Shown in pieces: positions 21,082 through 33,366 of a stretch of DNA of 64,000 nt. The notes under the pieces are model-generated. The model saw only the letters and a program-made list of their open reading frames with translations. It had not been told where the DNA came from and searched no databases. Within the stretch, counting starts at the first letter, position 1; each line of letters begins with the position of its first letter. This stretch comes from Hydnum rufescens UP504 (Eukaryota > Basidiomycota > Agaricomycetes > Cantharellales > Hydnaceae): assembly GCA_014904985.1 (NCBI GenBank), contig MU128973.1, positions 155,383-219,382 on the forward strand. The letters run 5' to 3'. The position numbers were made by a program, and so were the translations under genes.

Positions 21082-22650
21082 CTGACCTTCACAAAGGAAA
21101 ATGGTCTAGACATATGACCCCTTGCATGCCCAATCCTTGTCTACAATGTCGATGGAACACTGAATGAAATGGGGTCTGTCCATGAAGAGGTTGAGGTCAT
21201 CCTCTGAATCAATGATCACTCTGTGCAGGTAGTGTTCTCCATGATCAGACTGGGGAAAACAAAGCTGATCATAGGGCACACATGGCTTCACCATCACAAC
21301 CTGGAGATTGACTGGACAACTGGGGTAGTCACACTGACCCGGTGCCCATCTGACTGTCATGTAGTGATCCGAAAGATGCGGAATGTGGAGTGTCAGTGAT
21401 GGAGAACCTCCAGGAAGACATTGGAAGAACCCTGGACACCTCCCACTCCTATGGAGGATGATGCTGATGACATTAATGAGTCCCTGACACTGGAAAAAGG
21501 AGATGCCATATTTTCAGCTTACTTCCCCAGTGACACTGAGCCCCCCAAGGTTGTCTGAGCAACAAGCATCCCTTCCCAGAGACTGGCAGAGGCTGTGAAA
21601 GCCAAAGCAAATGAGCCAGTGAAGATGTTCAAGGAGCTTGTCCCAGAGGAATTCCATGACTTCTGAGATGTGTTTTCCAAGGACTCCTTTGATCAGCTCC
21701 CTGACCAGAAACTGTGGGATCACCACATTGAGTTTAACAAGGGAGTCCAGCTACTTCCCCCAGCCAAACTCTTCCCACTCTCCCCAGTGGAGCAAAAGGA
21801 ACTTGATGACTTCCTGAAGGAAAACCTGGCCTCCAGTCAGATCCACCCTTCCAAATCCCCTATGGCTGCCCTGGTGTTCTTTGTGAAGAAAAAAGATGGA
21901 GGTTTTTGGCTAGTCCAGGACTACCAGAAACTCAATGACATCATGGTCAAGAATGCATACCCCTTACCTCTGATCTCTGATGTCATTGACTGACTCTGAG
22001 GAGCCAAAGTGTTCAGGAAACTGGACTTGTGGTGGGGCTTCCAGAATATCCGGATGGCAGATGGAGAAGAATGGAAAGTGGCTTTCCAGACTAACTGAGG
22101 ACTGTTTGAACCCTTGGTCATGTTCTTTGGACTTTGCAACTCTCCAGGCACCTTCCAGAACATGATCAATGATGTCCTCTGGGAATGGATCGACAATGGA
22201 GTGTGCATCATATATCTGGATGACATCCTAAGATTTGCCAAGACCCAGGAGGAGTATGTCTGTGGTGTCCAAGGGATCATGCAGACACTCCAGGAGAACA
22301 ACCTCTTCTTGAAACCCAGAAAGTGTGAGTTCTTCTGGGACCAGATTGAGTATCTAGGGATGGTGTTCACCCTGGATCATGTGGAGATAGACCCTATCAA
22401 GGTCGCAGGTGTAATGGAGTGGCCGGAACCCAAGAACCTGAAGGAGACACAGTCATTCCTTGGATTCATCAACTTCTACCACCGGTTCATCCAGGATTTC
22501 GCTAAGGTTGCCAGACCTTTGAATGATCTCACCCAGAAGGACACTCCCTTCCAATGGGTCGATGCTGAACATAACACCTTTGTCAAACTGAAATCCCTTG
22601 TCACCTCCACACCAATCCTAGTCTTTCCCTCTGAGTCTGGATGCTTCTGA
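21082..22650 (+). pseudogene. Gypsy 1 reverse transcriptase
   Basis: Reading through TGA codons at 21664, 21991, 21997, 22096 and 22648 gives a Gypsy RT. Landmarks are DVFSKDSFDQLPDQ, the SPMAALVFFVKKKDGG motif, FGLCNSPGTFQNMIND, catalytic YLDD in CIIYLDDILRF, and SFLGFINFYHRFIQDF. Most stops replace Arg (for example F-stop-DVFSK and T-N-stop-GLFEP), consistent with CGA to TGA. Confidence 0.85.
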
Positions 22651-23958
22651 GTGGAAGCTGATGCCTCCGGATATGCAACTGGAGCAGTACGCTTGCAGCT
22701 CCAAGAGGATGGAAAGTGGCACCCAGTAGGTTTCCTATCGAAAAGTCTGTCAGAGGCTGAGAGGAATTATGACATCTATGACAAGGAGCTCATGGCCATT
22801 ATCTGAGCTCTGGAGGCATGAAGACATTACCTAGAGGGCTCTCCACATCCGATTGAGATCTTGACAGACCACCAGAACCTTCAGTACTTCTGGACTGCAG
22901 AGAAGCTGAATCAGAGACAAGCCTGCTGAAATATTTTCCTTTCCCAGTTCAACTTCACCCTCCAGCACTGCTCCAGATCACAGTCTGGGAAACCAGATGC
23001 TCTTTCATGGTGCCCAGACCATCCACAAGGAGACTCCAATAACTCCAATGTAGTCCTACTGAAGCCGACCACTTTCCAGTCCCATGCCCTAGACACCACA
23101 GAGGTTGTGGCAGTGGAAGGACCTAGTCAGAGCTTGATGGCTCAGATCAAAAGGGCAACAGAGATTGATGACAAAGTAGTCCAGATCATCAAGGAGTTAA
23201 ACGGAGATGGCCTGAAGGCTCACCTGAAAGATTGGGAACTCCAAGGGTCCCTGGTCCTTTTCTGTGGACATGTCTATGTTCCACTGGACTCCAAACTCTG
23301 TCACGACCTAGTCTGTGAACACCACAACACCCCAACCACAGGCCACCCTGGACAATGGAAGACATATGAACTTGTGTCTCACCACTACTGGTGGCTGGGG
23401 ATGTCACAGTATGTCACAACCTATGTTTCCACCTGTGACACCTGCAATCGGACCAAAACCTTCCCATCCAAACTGTCCAGAACTCTCCACCCTAATCCAG
23501 TCCCAGACTGCTGATGGCAAGTCATATCAGTGGACATGATCATGGAGCTCCCAGAGTCACATGGATTTGACAGTGTGATGATTGTCATCAACTGACTCTC
23601 CAAACAGATTCATGTGATGCCCACAATGACCACAGTGGACTCCACTGGAGTTGCCCACCTTTTCCAAGACAATTTCTGGAGGCACCATGGCCTTCTGGAG
23701 ACCATCATCAGCAATCAGGGCACCACATTCACCTTGAAGTTCATGAAGGAACTCAATTCACTCCTTGGAGTTAAAACCAACTTCTCCACAGCATTCCACC
23801 CCCAGACAGATGGACAGATGGAGCGAATCAATCAGGAGATCGAGCAGTACCTCCAGATCTTTGTCAACCACAGACAAAATGATTGGGCCGACTGGCTCCC
23901 TATGGTGGAGTTTGCATACAATAACCAGATTCACTCCTCCACCTGGGAAACCCCATTC
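22651..23958 (+). pseudogene. Gypsy 1 RNase H and integrase, truncated
   Basis: RNase H has VEADASGYATGAV, YDIYDKELMAII and [12 protein letters not shown]. Integrase has an H2C2 region (HHNTPTTGHPGQWKTYELV..CDTCNRTK) and the rve core with VDMIMELP and FHPQTDGQMERINQEIEQYL. The second catalytic Asp is Asn (IISNQGTTF instead of SDQGT). The frame ends in HSSTWETPFC at 23958, where an LTR fragment begins. Confidence 0.85.
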
Positions 23959-24077
23959 TGTTGAGATGTGACAGGTATCCCATTTGATATTTCTCTTCCC
24001 TGATTCACACATTTGTTATTTGCCCCTATTTCCTTTTTTGGTTAGCACCATGTATGGCATCTGGTGATCTCGGACCT
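23959..24077 (+). mobile_element. LTR-like fragment, second copy
   Basis: Starts TGTTGAGATGTGAC and aligns with the reverse complement of 13485-13636, up to about CTCGGACC. It is then fused to copia gag sequence. It lies exactly between Gypsy 1 and the copia relic. Confidence 0.55.
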
Positions 24078-25392
24078 CCCTATCAGAGTCCTCAAGGGAG
24101 TAGGTGCCACCAGGACTGGCCACAATGGGAGGAGAGACTGGAGGAGGAGGACGAGTGGACTGCAGGAAACGCAAGGCTTCCCTAGCACGAGAGATGAAGG
24201 CAGCCACTGCCTCAGAGGAATCCTGCTTCACAGCCAGGAGGGACTGTAATGCATTATACCAAGTGGCAAAGGTGGAGGCACCATAGGTGTCCTTGATAGT
24301 GGTGAGAATCACCTGAGGGTCTGTGGATGAGAGAGACACACTCCTGAGCTCAGGAGAGAGGTGATGACGAATTTCTCCCACAGCCTGGTCTCTAGCCTCC
24401 ATACACTTGCGCCAATTCTTCAGATCTGTGACTGGATCAGGCACAGTAGTGTGTATCCAGTACCACATGCCCTTGGCCCTGAGGTAATCCTCAATAGCAG
24501 GGGCCCAGAGGGAATAGTTGGCAGTGGTGAGGAGAGGGAGATTGGTAGAAGAGGTGGAAGTGGCAGTAGAGGACATATTGGAGTGAGGAGAAAGAAACTT
24601 GAATTGTGAGGGAAGGAGTAATCCGATGACGACGAAATTTGGCGAGACGATAGAGGACAGTGGGCACTCCCAGCGGACGAAAGAATGAGGCGGAACGATG
24701 CACAGGAACGTCCAAAAAAGCGAAAACTTGAGAGGTGAACTCAACTAAGTGAGATGGACTCCCTAGGTGATTTCGTGGGACGATGTGGACGGATTGGGCT
24801 GTAACTTGGTACGACGGTGGGGGCACTGGCGATGATAGCGTGTGTCAAATATGGGACGAATCGGATGAGCGGATGGTGAGATATTTGCAATTTCAGGAAT
24901 GAGGTAGGAGGAGCAGGTGACCACAGTAGTGATGACGAGACAACCAGTGGACCAAATTGCCTGAAAATTTGATGGAATGTAGGGGGCATATGGGCGCGGC
25001 TGTGTGCAAAAAAGAGCAACGAACAGCCACGAATTGAAGGAGATATAAGCAATTGATGGAATGAGGAAAAGCAGCCAAAGAAGGATGAATAACTCAAGAA
25101 CCACTGGATGGAATCGGCTGAAAATTGGTGTGGACAGTGAGGACAATGTGTAGAAGGCGTGTGCACAGTTTCAGGACAATTGGAGCTAGGCCTGGGGCGA
25201 TGGGCCCATAACCTGTTCAAGTGGAGGAATGGGAAAGGCCTACACAGACACCCAGAGTGGAACTGAGGTGGATTGGCTTAAGTCTTGATGTAGCAAGAGT
25301 TAAGCCATATCTGCCTCCATCACAACAACCATAAACAGGAAGCAAAACAAAGAATAGCACAAAACAAGTAATACAAGGGCACAACTTCAACA
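24078..25392 (-). mobile_element. Copia relic C (5' LTR, leader, partial gag)
   Basis: Collinear with 14880-16248 of copia A. It holds gag from its ATG (24576, MSSTATSTSS) to the SLEDSDRE region, then breaks at the fragment junction. It also retains the leader, the initiator-tRNA half primer site at 25201-25213, and a 179-bp LTR. The gag frame 24078-24576 has no stops. Pol and the 3' LTR are missing. Confidence 0.88.
25214..25392 (-). repeat. Copia C 5' LTR, short form
   Basis: 179 bp, TGTTCAAG to CTTCAACA on the plus strand, without the internal duplication seen in copia A. Confidence 0.9.
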
Positions 25393-26096
25393 ATACCTGT
25401 CATAACTGGTAATATGGTGCCCATGATATTTGAAGGTAGGGCATCAAACAAGAGTAGGTCAAAGGCCAGCAAGGCTCTGCCTATTCCTGTGCCCAGTCCT
25501 GCATCCACACAGCCCACTCTAGTCCCTTCCCCTTTTGGGATAACCTCAACCTGTCTGATAGCTGGAGGTTCTTCAACAAGGGTTGATCCCCTATTATCCT
25601 GTTATTTGATTCCCTCACCCTCTTTGCTTTATTGTGTATATCCTTGCTCATTTAACACCACTATTCACCCTTCAAACTTTCCACTCACTCCCCTTGCATA
25701 GTTTCTATTTGGAAAATCTCATTCTTCTTCATTCCTCCTATGGTACTTTGTACTTACAGCAGCTGAGGGTGTGTGAGCCAAGGCACTTAATTGACTCATT
25801 TGTCTATTTCTACTTGGCAAAACCTGGAGTGCATGGTGTTGGCTGAAACTTTGGTCCTTCATCTTCTCAGCATTTGGAACAATCCAGGCACCATTTCATT
25901 TATAGGTGGATGGTATCAGATTGTCAGTGTGACATTCATGACCAGATGACCAAAGTAAGGATGATATTCATTTCTGTATTGGCCCCACCACTAACATCAT
26001 CTTTTCAGCATTCTGAACCATCCACAGCTTTCCCCACTCAAGCTACCAAAGTGAGGCCTCTACCACATGTCCAGGGGGAGACAACAACATGAGGTG
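25393..26096 (+). other. Target DNA left of Gypsy 2, unassigned
   Basis: Short plus-strand frames, the best at about 25414-25701. I recognise no domain. It should be continuous with 36028 onward once Gypsy 2 is removed, and so may contain the 5' part of the BCS1-like pseudogene, but I could not align it to that family. Confidence 0.35.
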
Positions 26097-26603
26097 TGTT
26101 GGTTCGGTTGTGTCTGAACTAAGGTTATTGCGACATGTGACTTGAGGAGGAGGCTCCAGATTGGGCTTACAACTAGTATCTTCATCAGGTGACAGAGTGA
26201 GCAAGTCGGGAAGGAGAGAGTATCATCTGGGAACAGCTGGACAGGTGGTAATGGACATGATGGATGTATTTCCAGGTTCAGTAGGACCAAAGATGTTCAT
26301 GACTAGTGTCATGCAGTACATAGGTCACAGTGCACAGTCCAGTGCACTGCAAATAGCAGACTGAGTGAATGGAAAAAAGATGCATTCGGGTGGACCTGGA
26401 TTGGCTACTAAACCACTACACTATTAAGTAAGCAGAAGGATAGCTAAATCTGGGGCAGCACCAAACTCCCCGTGGGAGAAGCTTTCCACCAGTTGTGTAG
26501 GAAAGGAGTAAAAGGAGAAATAAAAGGAAAAGGATGAGTAAATACAGTGAGTTATGAATTGTCAGTAAAGCTGTGTGCCTGCCGGGCTTACACACCACTA
26601 ACA
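26097..26603 (-). repeat. Gypsy 2 3' LTR
   Basis: 507 bp. The polypurine tract (GGGGGGCAA in element sense) is adjacent at 26604. It differs from its partner by scattered, mostly C/T and A/G, substitutions. Confidence 0.93.
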
Positions 26604-28344
26604 TTGCCCCCCAGTCCTGTGGTGCAAGGCTTTAACATTGTGATGAGTGTCCTCAGCGAGCATCAGGATACAAGTCCTCATTGCTGTCCTGTGCACTGCA
26701 GTATTGGTCATGGCGGACTTCTGAGCATATGGCCCGGCGTTGAGATCTGCTGGTACCTGCATGGGCCATTTTGAGTTTGGCTTGGTCATGCGGCTGGAGG
26801 TGATCTGGCCTGTCTGTGGGGGTGCCTAATTGGATGATAGGCGCTACTTGCCATGACCCATCTGTGGCATTTACGAAGGGCATGTGGCCCACGATCTGGG
26901 GCTGGGGAGGCAGGATCATCTCACCTGCCATGTAGAAGTTTGCTTGGTTGGGCGGAGGAGGGGGGTGGTATCATTCTAAGGCCCATGGAGGGGAAGACCG
27001 TCATGTTTCGTGGTCGTTGGTCACCAAGTCTTGAGTGCAGGTGCGACATTCAGGAGAATAGGGTTGTCATGAGGAGCTAGACTGGTATGAGCTGTCCGTC
27101 CTAGGTGGGTCTTCCTCTCTTGGTCGCCAGTGTTGGTCTTCTTCTAGAACTCCAGCAATACGGTTGGGTCCCATGCGGGGGTCTCGTGGGCGTCCTCATG
27201 GCCTCGGGCATGGTTCATAGTCAGCATGAGTCCGGATGGAGTCAGGGTGCACTATTGTAGGCAGACTCGCCTGATTAGGTAGTCCCTCCCACCAATTATC
27301 TCTGTCAATGTCACTCCTCAAAGTACTTCCGGAGGTCTTGGTGGGTTGGGGATCATCTCCCCAGGTTGGTGAGGCCATGTGGACATTGGGCTGCAGGCTA
27401 GTCAGTCCGTCTGTGTTTTCCGTGGGTATAGGACCAGCGTCAACTACTTTTCATTCAGCCGCTGTCATGAAGGTCCTGTCCAGTTGATAGTACGATATCG
27501 TGTACAGTTGCCTCATGGCATTATCTAGGATGTTGAAATTGTTGGGGCAAGGGGGCAGCCCTGGGAAGATGTCTTCCCATTTGTAGCTCTCATGATCATC
27601 TTCTCCTGGGAAGGGAGGGGCATTGCCTTCGAAGGTAGCACAAAGGAGTAAGGGCTCTTGTTGCCAGGCTTTGTCTGTGGCGAAGTAGTTGCCATTGAGT
27701 AGGACTTGTTGAGCCTTAGGCAGAGCTTCTACAGAGTCTATCATGTGGGCCAAGTCTGTGAATGCATGAAGTCAGTATGCGTGCAACTGTTTCCAGAGGA
27801 GAGGGTCATCAGTGTCCTCAGTTGGCTTATTCCAAACAAAGTTGACAGGTGCACTGAGGTGCCAGGGCACTCTGGGCAAATCTTCTAAGCATTCATATGG
27901 GGGGTGGGTGTTGATGAACAGTTGGTGGGCCACCACATAGTTGGCATAAGCTAGTAATATGGCTATTACTCATGTAATTTGTAGGTAATGGGCATGTAGC
28001 ACTTCAATGCAGTACCAGGGCTTGAATGGATTCTTGAATCAGGTTTGATCAGGTGCATCAATCTGATATTGCACTGCTCTAATGAACACGGGGATTAGGA
28101 ACCCAGAGCCATGTTCAAGTTCATCAGCCCAGGCCCAAGCATAGTCCCAGGAGGTCCATAGTGCATCCAAGCTTTCATTTTAAATGAAAAATTGCTTGTT
28201 CATGTCTCTGACATCACAGATCGGCTGCAGGAAGGTGGGGATGAAGGCCGCAAGTAGACTGAGGGGCCTTGCTGAGGTGACTAGTTCGTATGATGGTCTT
28301 TGGCCTAGGATGTCAAGGATTCCCATGTGTCCAGTGCAAGTAAG

Positions 28345-28710
28345 TCATGCAATGGGCAGCGTAAATGTGTTATGCAACACTTTGTGGAAGGTGTATCCAT
28401 AGTGGGCATTGCCTACATAGCGGGCTGGGCTGTGGTCCTTGAAGTCAGTAAGCGATCTCATGTTGGTGTCAGGAAAAGGTGAGGAGTCTTGGACTTTGGC
28501 TAATACCATCAGTAGGGCCAGTAGAGGTGTGGAGTTTGTGGCTGTGTGCTGGTTAGCACAATTATGGAACTCCTTTAGTACCTCTGGGGCATTGCAAAGG
28601 TCGCGGCTGGATTGCCAAGAGTTGTGTTCAGGCCCATATCCTTGCCAATGTACTAGGAACTCCATGGCATGTTTCTTTTTATTGTACCTAGAATATATGA
28701 TGTCTTCCAC
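28345..28710 (-). pseudogene. Gypsy 2 chromodomain
   Basis: The frame starts EDIIYSRYNKKKHAMEFLV and continues HWQGYGPEHNSW, the classical chromodomain signature with aromatic-cage residues Y, W and W. It lies at the C-terminus of integrase, as in chromoviruses, where it directs integration toward methylated histone H3. Downstream residues are less conserved. Confidence 0.85.
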
Positions 28711-29990
28711 TTCATATTCCTTGGAAGCCTGTAGGTCTCATTGCAGGTCAACCATTGTAGGCCAGTCCTTATCCTGGGAATGTTTGTATAGGGTGAGGTG
28801 TTCCAGGTTGACTACATTGTGCATTGGCATCGTATCCAGGAGTCTTAACCTGTAGGCCATAGGGTTAATAACTTCTGTAATTTCGAAGGGGCCTATTCAT
28901 CATTGCATAAGTTTGTGTCCTGTCCCTTTGATGTCAACAAGTTCCAATGAGTGGGGATTCAATAGTACTTCATTGCCTACTTTGTAGAGTACAGTCCTTC
29001 ACTTCTTGTCATATAGATAGGCTTGCGTGTCGGTGGCATGAGTGATAGCATCCCGAGCTAGGTCTCTGCGGATGCATAGGGTGCTGATATGGTCATCTGC
29101 TAATGGGTTGTATGTGAGCACTAGCCCTGTGGACTCTTGTAGTAGGCGTAGAGGTGTGTGGGGCATATAACCAAACAGGAGTGCAGCAGGTGAGGTCTGT
29201 GTGGCAGAATGGGTGGCTCTGTTGTAGGCCGATGCCAGTACATCCAACCATTTGGCCCAGTCAGTTTGGTCTGCATTGATGTAGCACCATATCATAGTTT
29301 CCAAGTGTTGGTTCATGACTTCGGTTTGTCCATCTGTCTGGGGGTGGTGTGAGGTAGATATGTAATCTGCTAGGGTGTGCCAGAAGCTGCTTACGAATTG
29401 GGGGTCGTGATCACTTATGATTCGTTTGGGCAACCCAAAGTGTTTGTATACTTCTCTGTGCAGTAGTGCTGCCACTCTGTTCACTGAGACTTGGGTTGTG
29501 GTTGGTATGAAGATGCTGTATTATGTGAGTTTGTCTACAATGACTAGTATGGCATTTTGTCCTCTTGACTCAGGGAGGCCTGTCACGAAATCCATACTTA
29601 TGACCTCAAAGGGTAGTTTGGGTATACTGATGGGCCATAGGTATCCTTTAGGCCCTAATCGGTTGTGCTTGGTTTTCTGGCAGATGTCACACATTTCACA
29701 ATAGTTTAGCATGTCCTTTTGCATAGTTTTCCAATAAAACCCCTGTCATAGGGATTCCAGTGTTTTTCCCCACCAGCCATAGGCAGATTCGTGGGGGGAG
29801 TCATGGGCTTCCTTAATAAGGGTGAGTTTCTCTTTAGTGGGGACACACAACCTTGTGTGATTATCAGTGTCTTTAAAGAGGAGTAGCCCATTGCTGCCCT
29901 TAGAGAATCGCCAGAATCGTTCAATATCGACTTTATGCTCCTGAGGGGGGCTGTCAGTGGGCATGGCTTCCATTCATGCCCATACAGTCC
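28711..29990 (-). pseudogene. Gypsy 2 integrase
   Basis: An H2C2 zinc module (HDSPHESAYGWWGKTLESL ... CEMCDICQKTK) precedes the rve core. That core has VISMDFVTGLPES (first Asp), RIISDHDPQFVSSFW (second Asp) and DGQTEVMNQHLE (Glu). All three catalytic residues are visible, but they fall in separate frames (29521-29724, 28999-29484) divided by stops. Confidence 0.85.
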
Positions 29991-30134
29991 TGAATTCGGG
30001 GTCTTGGTTGTACCCTTCCTGGAACCGGTGTACTGTTTTGGGGGAGATGAACAGGTTCAGCCCTGGGGGAGGTGAGTCTAGTGGAGGCGGTTCGTGACTG
30101 TTAGTAGGGATTGGATTCGGCTCCCTGTTGGTCA

Positions 30135-30936
30135 TCATGGCTCCCTCTTGTGCAGCCTTCTGGGCTTGTGGGTGGCCCAGTTCCATCCCTTAGCTTGGCT
30201 TTCGTCATTTACAATGAGTCTTGGGATATCCTGATCTTGGGGTGATACTATGTCTGGGGTTTGCAACAGCTGTGATAGGGGGTCCACATTGGAGTGGACT
30301 TGCCCTGGTTGGTGAATGATTGTCATTCCTGGGAAGGCTGCGAAAACCACACCCCAGGCACTAAGCCGATGGTTGGCATTCTCATAAGTTTTGGCCCATT
30401 GTAGGGCAGCATGATCTGTTACGAGAAGGATTTGTTCACCCTCAATAAATGGCAGAAATCTTATTAGAATATCCTTGGTGGCTAGGGCTTCTCATTCAGT
30501 GGCCAAGTAATGGGTCTCAGCAGGTTTGCAAGTATGACTCCAGTAAGCAATAACCCTCTCTATGTGGACAAGGGTGTCTTTGAAGGTGTTGCCCCAAGTA
30601 CTCAGGGGGGCAGTCATCATGTGTGTCTGAAAGCTTTAATGTCAAATCAGGTACAGGACCTCCCTCCTTGAATGCCCTTTGGAGTCATTCATAGACTTTC
30701 ATATGGTGTAGGTCTTTGATAATTATTGGCTGGATCTGTTGCAGAGTGCCAGCGAGGGCTACATCAGAGGCATCTGTGTACAGCCTATACCCTTGGCCCC
30801 AAATAGGGTGCCCTCATACTGGTGTGGACATCAGTGCTTGCTTCATCATACTGTATGCCTCATCATGCTCAGCCTTCCATAGCCAAGTTGTGCCCTTTCT
30901 TAGTAATGCAAACAGTGGAGCAGCAATGCTGGAGAA
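30135..30936 (-). pseudogene. Gypsy 2 RNase H
   Basis: The conserved C-terminal phrase HQPGQVHSNVDPLSQ marks the end of the RNase H domain. Upstream, translation through stops gives the expected connection region (LLVTDHAALQWAKTYENAN-like wording near 30400). TGA and frame breaks are present. Confidence 0.7.
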
Positions 30937-31966
30937 TCATGAAATGTACACTGTGAAGTATACAGCCATACCCAAGAATGTTTCCAAGTCCTTGCAATGG
31001 CATGGGGTAGCCAAGGCTGTGATGGCCCATATATTCTTGGTGTTGGTAGACAACCCCAGCTGTGATACCTTCTGACCCAATAATTGTATGCTACAATAGC
31101 CCACATGACATTTGTGGGGCACTAGGGTAATACCAGACTTTCTGATGGCTTCCAGGACTATGGCAATATGGCTTAGGTGCTTGTTGAATGTGTGTGAGTA
31201 GACCACTATGTCATCAATGTACACCAACATGAATATCCATAGGTAGGGGGACAGGATTTCCTGCATCACACATTGGAAAATGGGAGGACTGTTTTTCCAT
31301 CCAAAAGGCATTCATGCAAACTGGTGTAGTCTGCAGTGGGTCCTCATGGCCATGTAAGGTTGGGAGATGTCATCGAACTTGAGTTGGGTGAACCCTGCTA
31401 AGGCATCAAAGGAAGACAGGTATTGGGCCCCAGATAGGGCTTGGAGTATATTGCTTTGCCTAGGTATGGGAAACTGGTCCAACACTGTAGCCACGTTCAG
31501 TTTCCTCCAGTCCACACATAGACGGTCCTTGCCATTCTTGTGGACTGTCAGGATGGGTGCCCCCCAAGGACTGTTTGATGGTTTTATTACTCCTTGCTTC
31601 AGCCATAGGTCGAGCTGTTTGTTGATGAGCTCTCTTTTTGCTGGCGAGGTGATGTACATATGGTGCGGCTGAGATGGGCTTTGTACCTGGGACCAGTTCT
31701 ATGTGCACCTTCATGGGATGTTTACCTAGATGCCCATTGAATCCAAAGGCCATCTGGTGTTCCCTCAGAACCTTGTAAACTTGGACCTTCTGCTCTGCAC
31801 ACAAGGAGGGGTCCACATCGATCAGTTTTTCAAGGTCTTGGGACTTTAACTCCTCTACATCCCCTGGTTCAGTGGTTTTGGGACCCCAGTCTTTGGATCC
31901 CACTGTTTTGGTTGGCGGGATGTCCTTTTGCCTCTGGAACTCCTCATCACTCCTTGTGCAATCCAA
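30937..31966 (-). pseudogene. Gypsy 2 reverse transcriptase
   Basis: Two frames (31312-31659 and 30937-31311) are separated by one TGA at 31312-31314. They give a contiguous RT with GVIKPSNSPWGAPILTV, DRLCVDWRKLN, YLSSFDALAGFTQ, MPFGWKNSPPIFQ and catalytic YIDDIVVYS. The separating stop sits where Gypsy RTs have Arg (FxRMPFG). A second stop after YIS is likewise an Arg position (SRF). Confidence 0.88.
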
Positions 31967-32637
31967 CTCTCATTTGTTAAGGGAGCCTTCCACTAAGGCT
32001 CATACAAAGTGAGCCCTTTGGTCAAACAACATTCTACGATTGGGGCTTAGGTCTGAGTCTCGGCTGAGGCATTCATGCGGGTCCAACATATATCCTAGCT
32101 CTTCCCCTTTTCATACCATCCTGGGTGTCGGCATGGGGTTGGTGACTGGTAGGGTAATTTCCTTGGCAGTGTCTACTATACAGTCAACAGAAGCCAGGAA
32201 GCTATGACGGTCCCTCCATAATATACACTTTCTATCAGTTGTAGACCATTATGGTGGTTGTAGTTTCCCTCTACTCATACCTGAGCTACATGCCCTCCCA
32301 GTATACAAACGTCCTCGGTGGCAATCACCCTCCCTTTTCCTGTACATTGCAAGGCTGGGGGGCAGGAGTCCTGATGACCCGGATCAGTCATTTTATTGAG
32401 GGGCTCGGTCCCAGGCAACCAGGAGGCAGCAAAGGCTTCTCAGTTTCATGCTACCCAGATGGCTGGAATACAGTGTTGACTGGTTCCTACTTGCCAGTAG
32501 GCATCATGCTTGGGCCTCATGGTATGTAGCTGCCATGCTCAATGAGTGTCTTCACCGATTAGGAGGTTGGCATTCATTCCCTCTACCATGTAGGCTTCGA
32601 CTCCTTGTAACAGTACAGGTCCCAATTGACTATGGAA

Positions 32638-33324
32638 TTACAGGTTGAGTATGACATATCCCAGGCATTTTTCCTCACCCATGAGGTGTAAGAGCCTCAG
32701 TTTTAGCCCTTGCTTAATGACAGGGGCACAGTCTCCTAGGGACCTTAAACAATGGGCCAATACCAACGTGGCTGTGGCCCCTGAATCAGTGACTACTTCA
32801 ACAATAGACCCCTTGGGGTTGTTTATACAACATTCCAACTTAAAGGCATCCATTACAAGGCTGGCTAGCCCTGGGGGTCTCTTAGTAATGGGCTCAGGTG
32901 TGTATACTTCCTTGAGGGAAACCATAGGTTCATTAGTATTCAGGTTGGGGGACAGTCCACCCTTGCTCAGAGAGACATAACAGGCAGCTCCCTCAACAGG
33001 CAATTCATCGGGTACAACAAACAGAGTGTCAGTCTCCTCTTCCTCCCCACTACTGAGGGCCTCATGAGCCACCATCATGGCCAACTGGTATGCTTCCTTG
33101 GATCCAGAAGACATGGCCACATAGGCCTTCCAATAGGTGGTCTCACGTTTCATGCTAGCAGCTGGCCTAGCCCAGTTGGGATCTTTCTTGTAGGAACTGC
33201 AGTCATAGTTGTAATGCCATTCACTACCGCAGTGATGGCAGGGCTGAATAGGCTTTCTCTTAGATTTGACATCACTGACTTCATACTGGAACCCCAAATT
33301 TGTGACACTGGGACTAGCCACCAT
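32638..33324 (-). pseudogene. Gypsy 2 Gag end, zinc knuckle and protease
   Basis: 228 open codons with a CCHC knuckle CHHCGSEWHYNYDC and, about 110 residues on, an aspartic protease site VVTDSGATATLVLAHCL. The DSG triad is intact. Between them lies an acidic linker. Confidence 0.8.
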
Positions 33325-33366
33325 GGCGGAAGTGCAATAATGGTTATGCCTAAGATCCTCCTGTAC

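Larger units (their letters stand above)
18521..23958 (+). mobile_element. Ty3/Gypsy retrotransposon relic 1
   Basis: Gag, zinc knuckle, protease, RT, RNase H and integrase occur in Gypsy order. No LTR pair is recognisable: the left side abuts the palindromic repeat and the right side is truncated inside the integrase C-terminal region by an LTR fragment. An 861-bp insertion splits protease from RT. At least eight in-frame TGA codons sit where Arg or Trp is expected. The element is dead. Confidence 0.88.
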
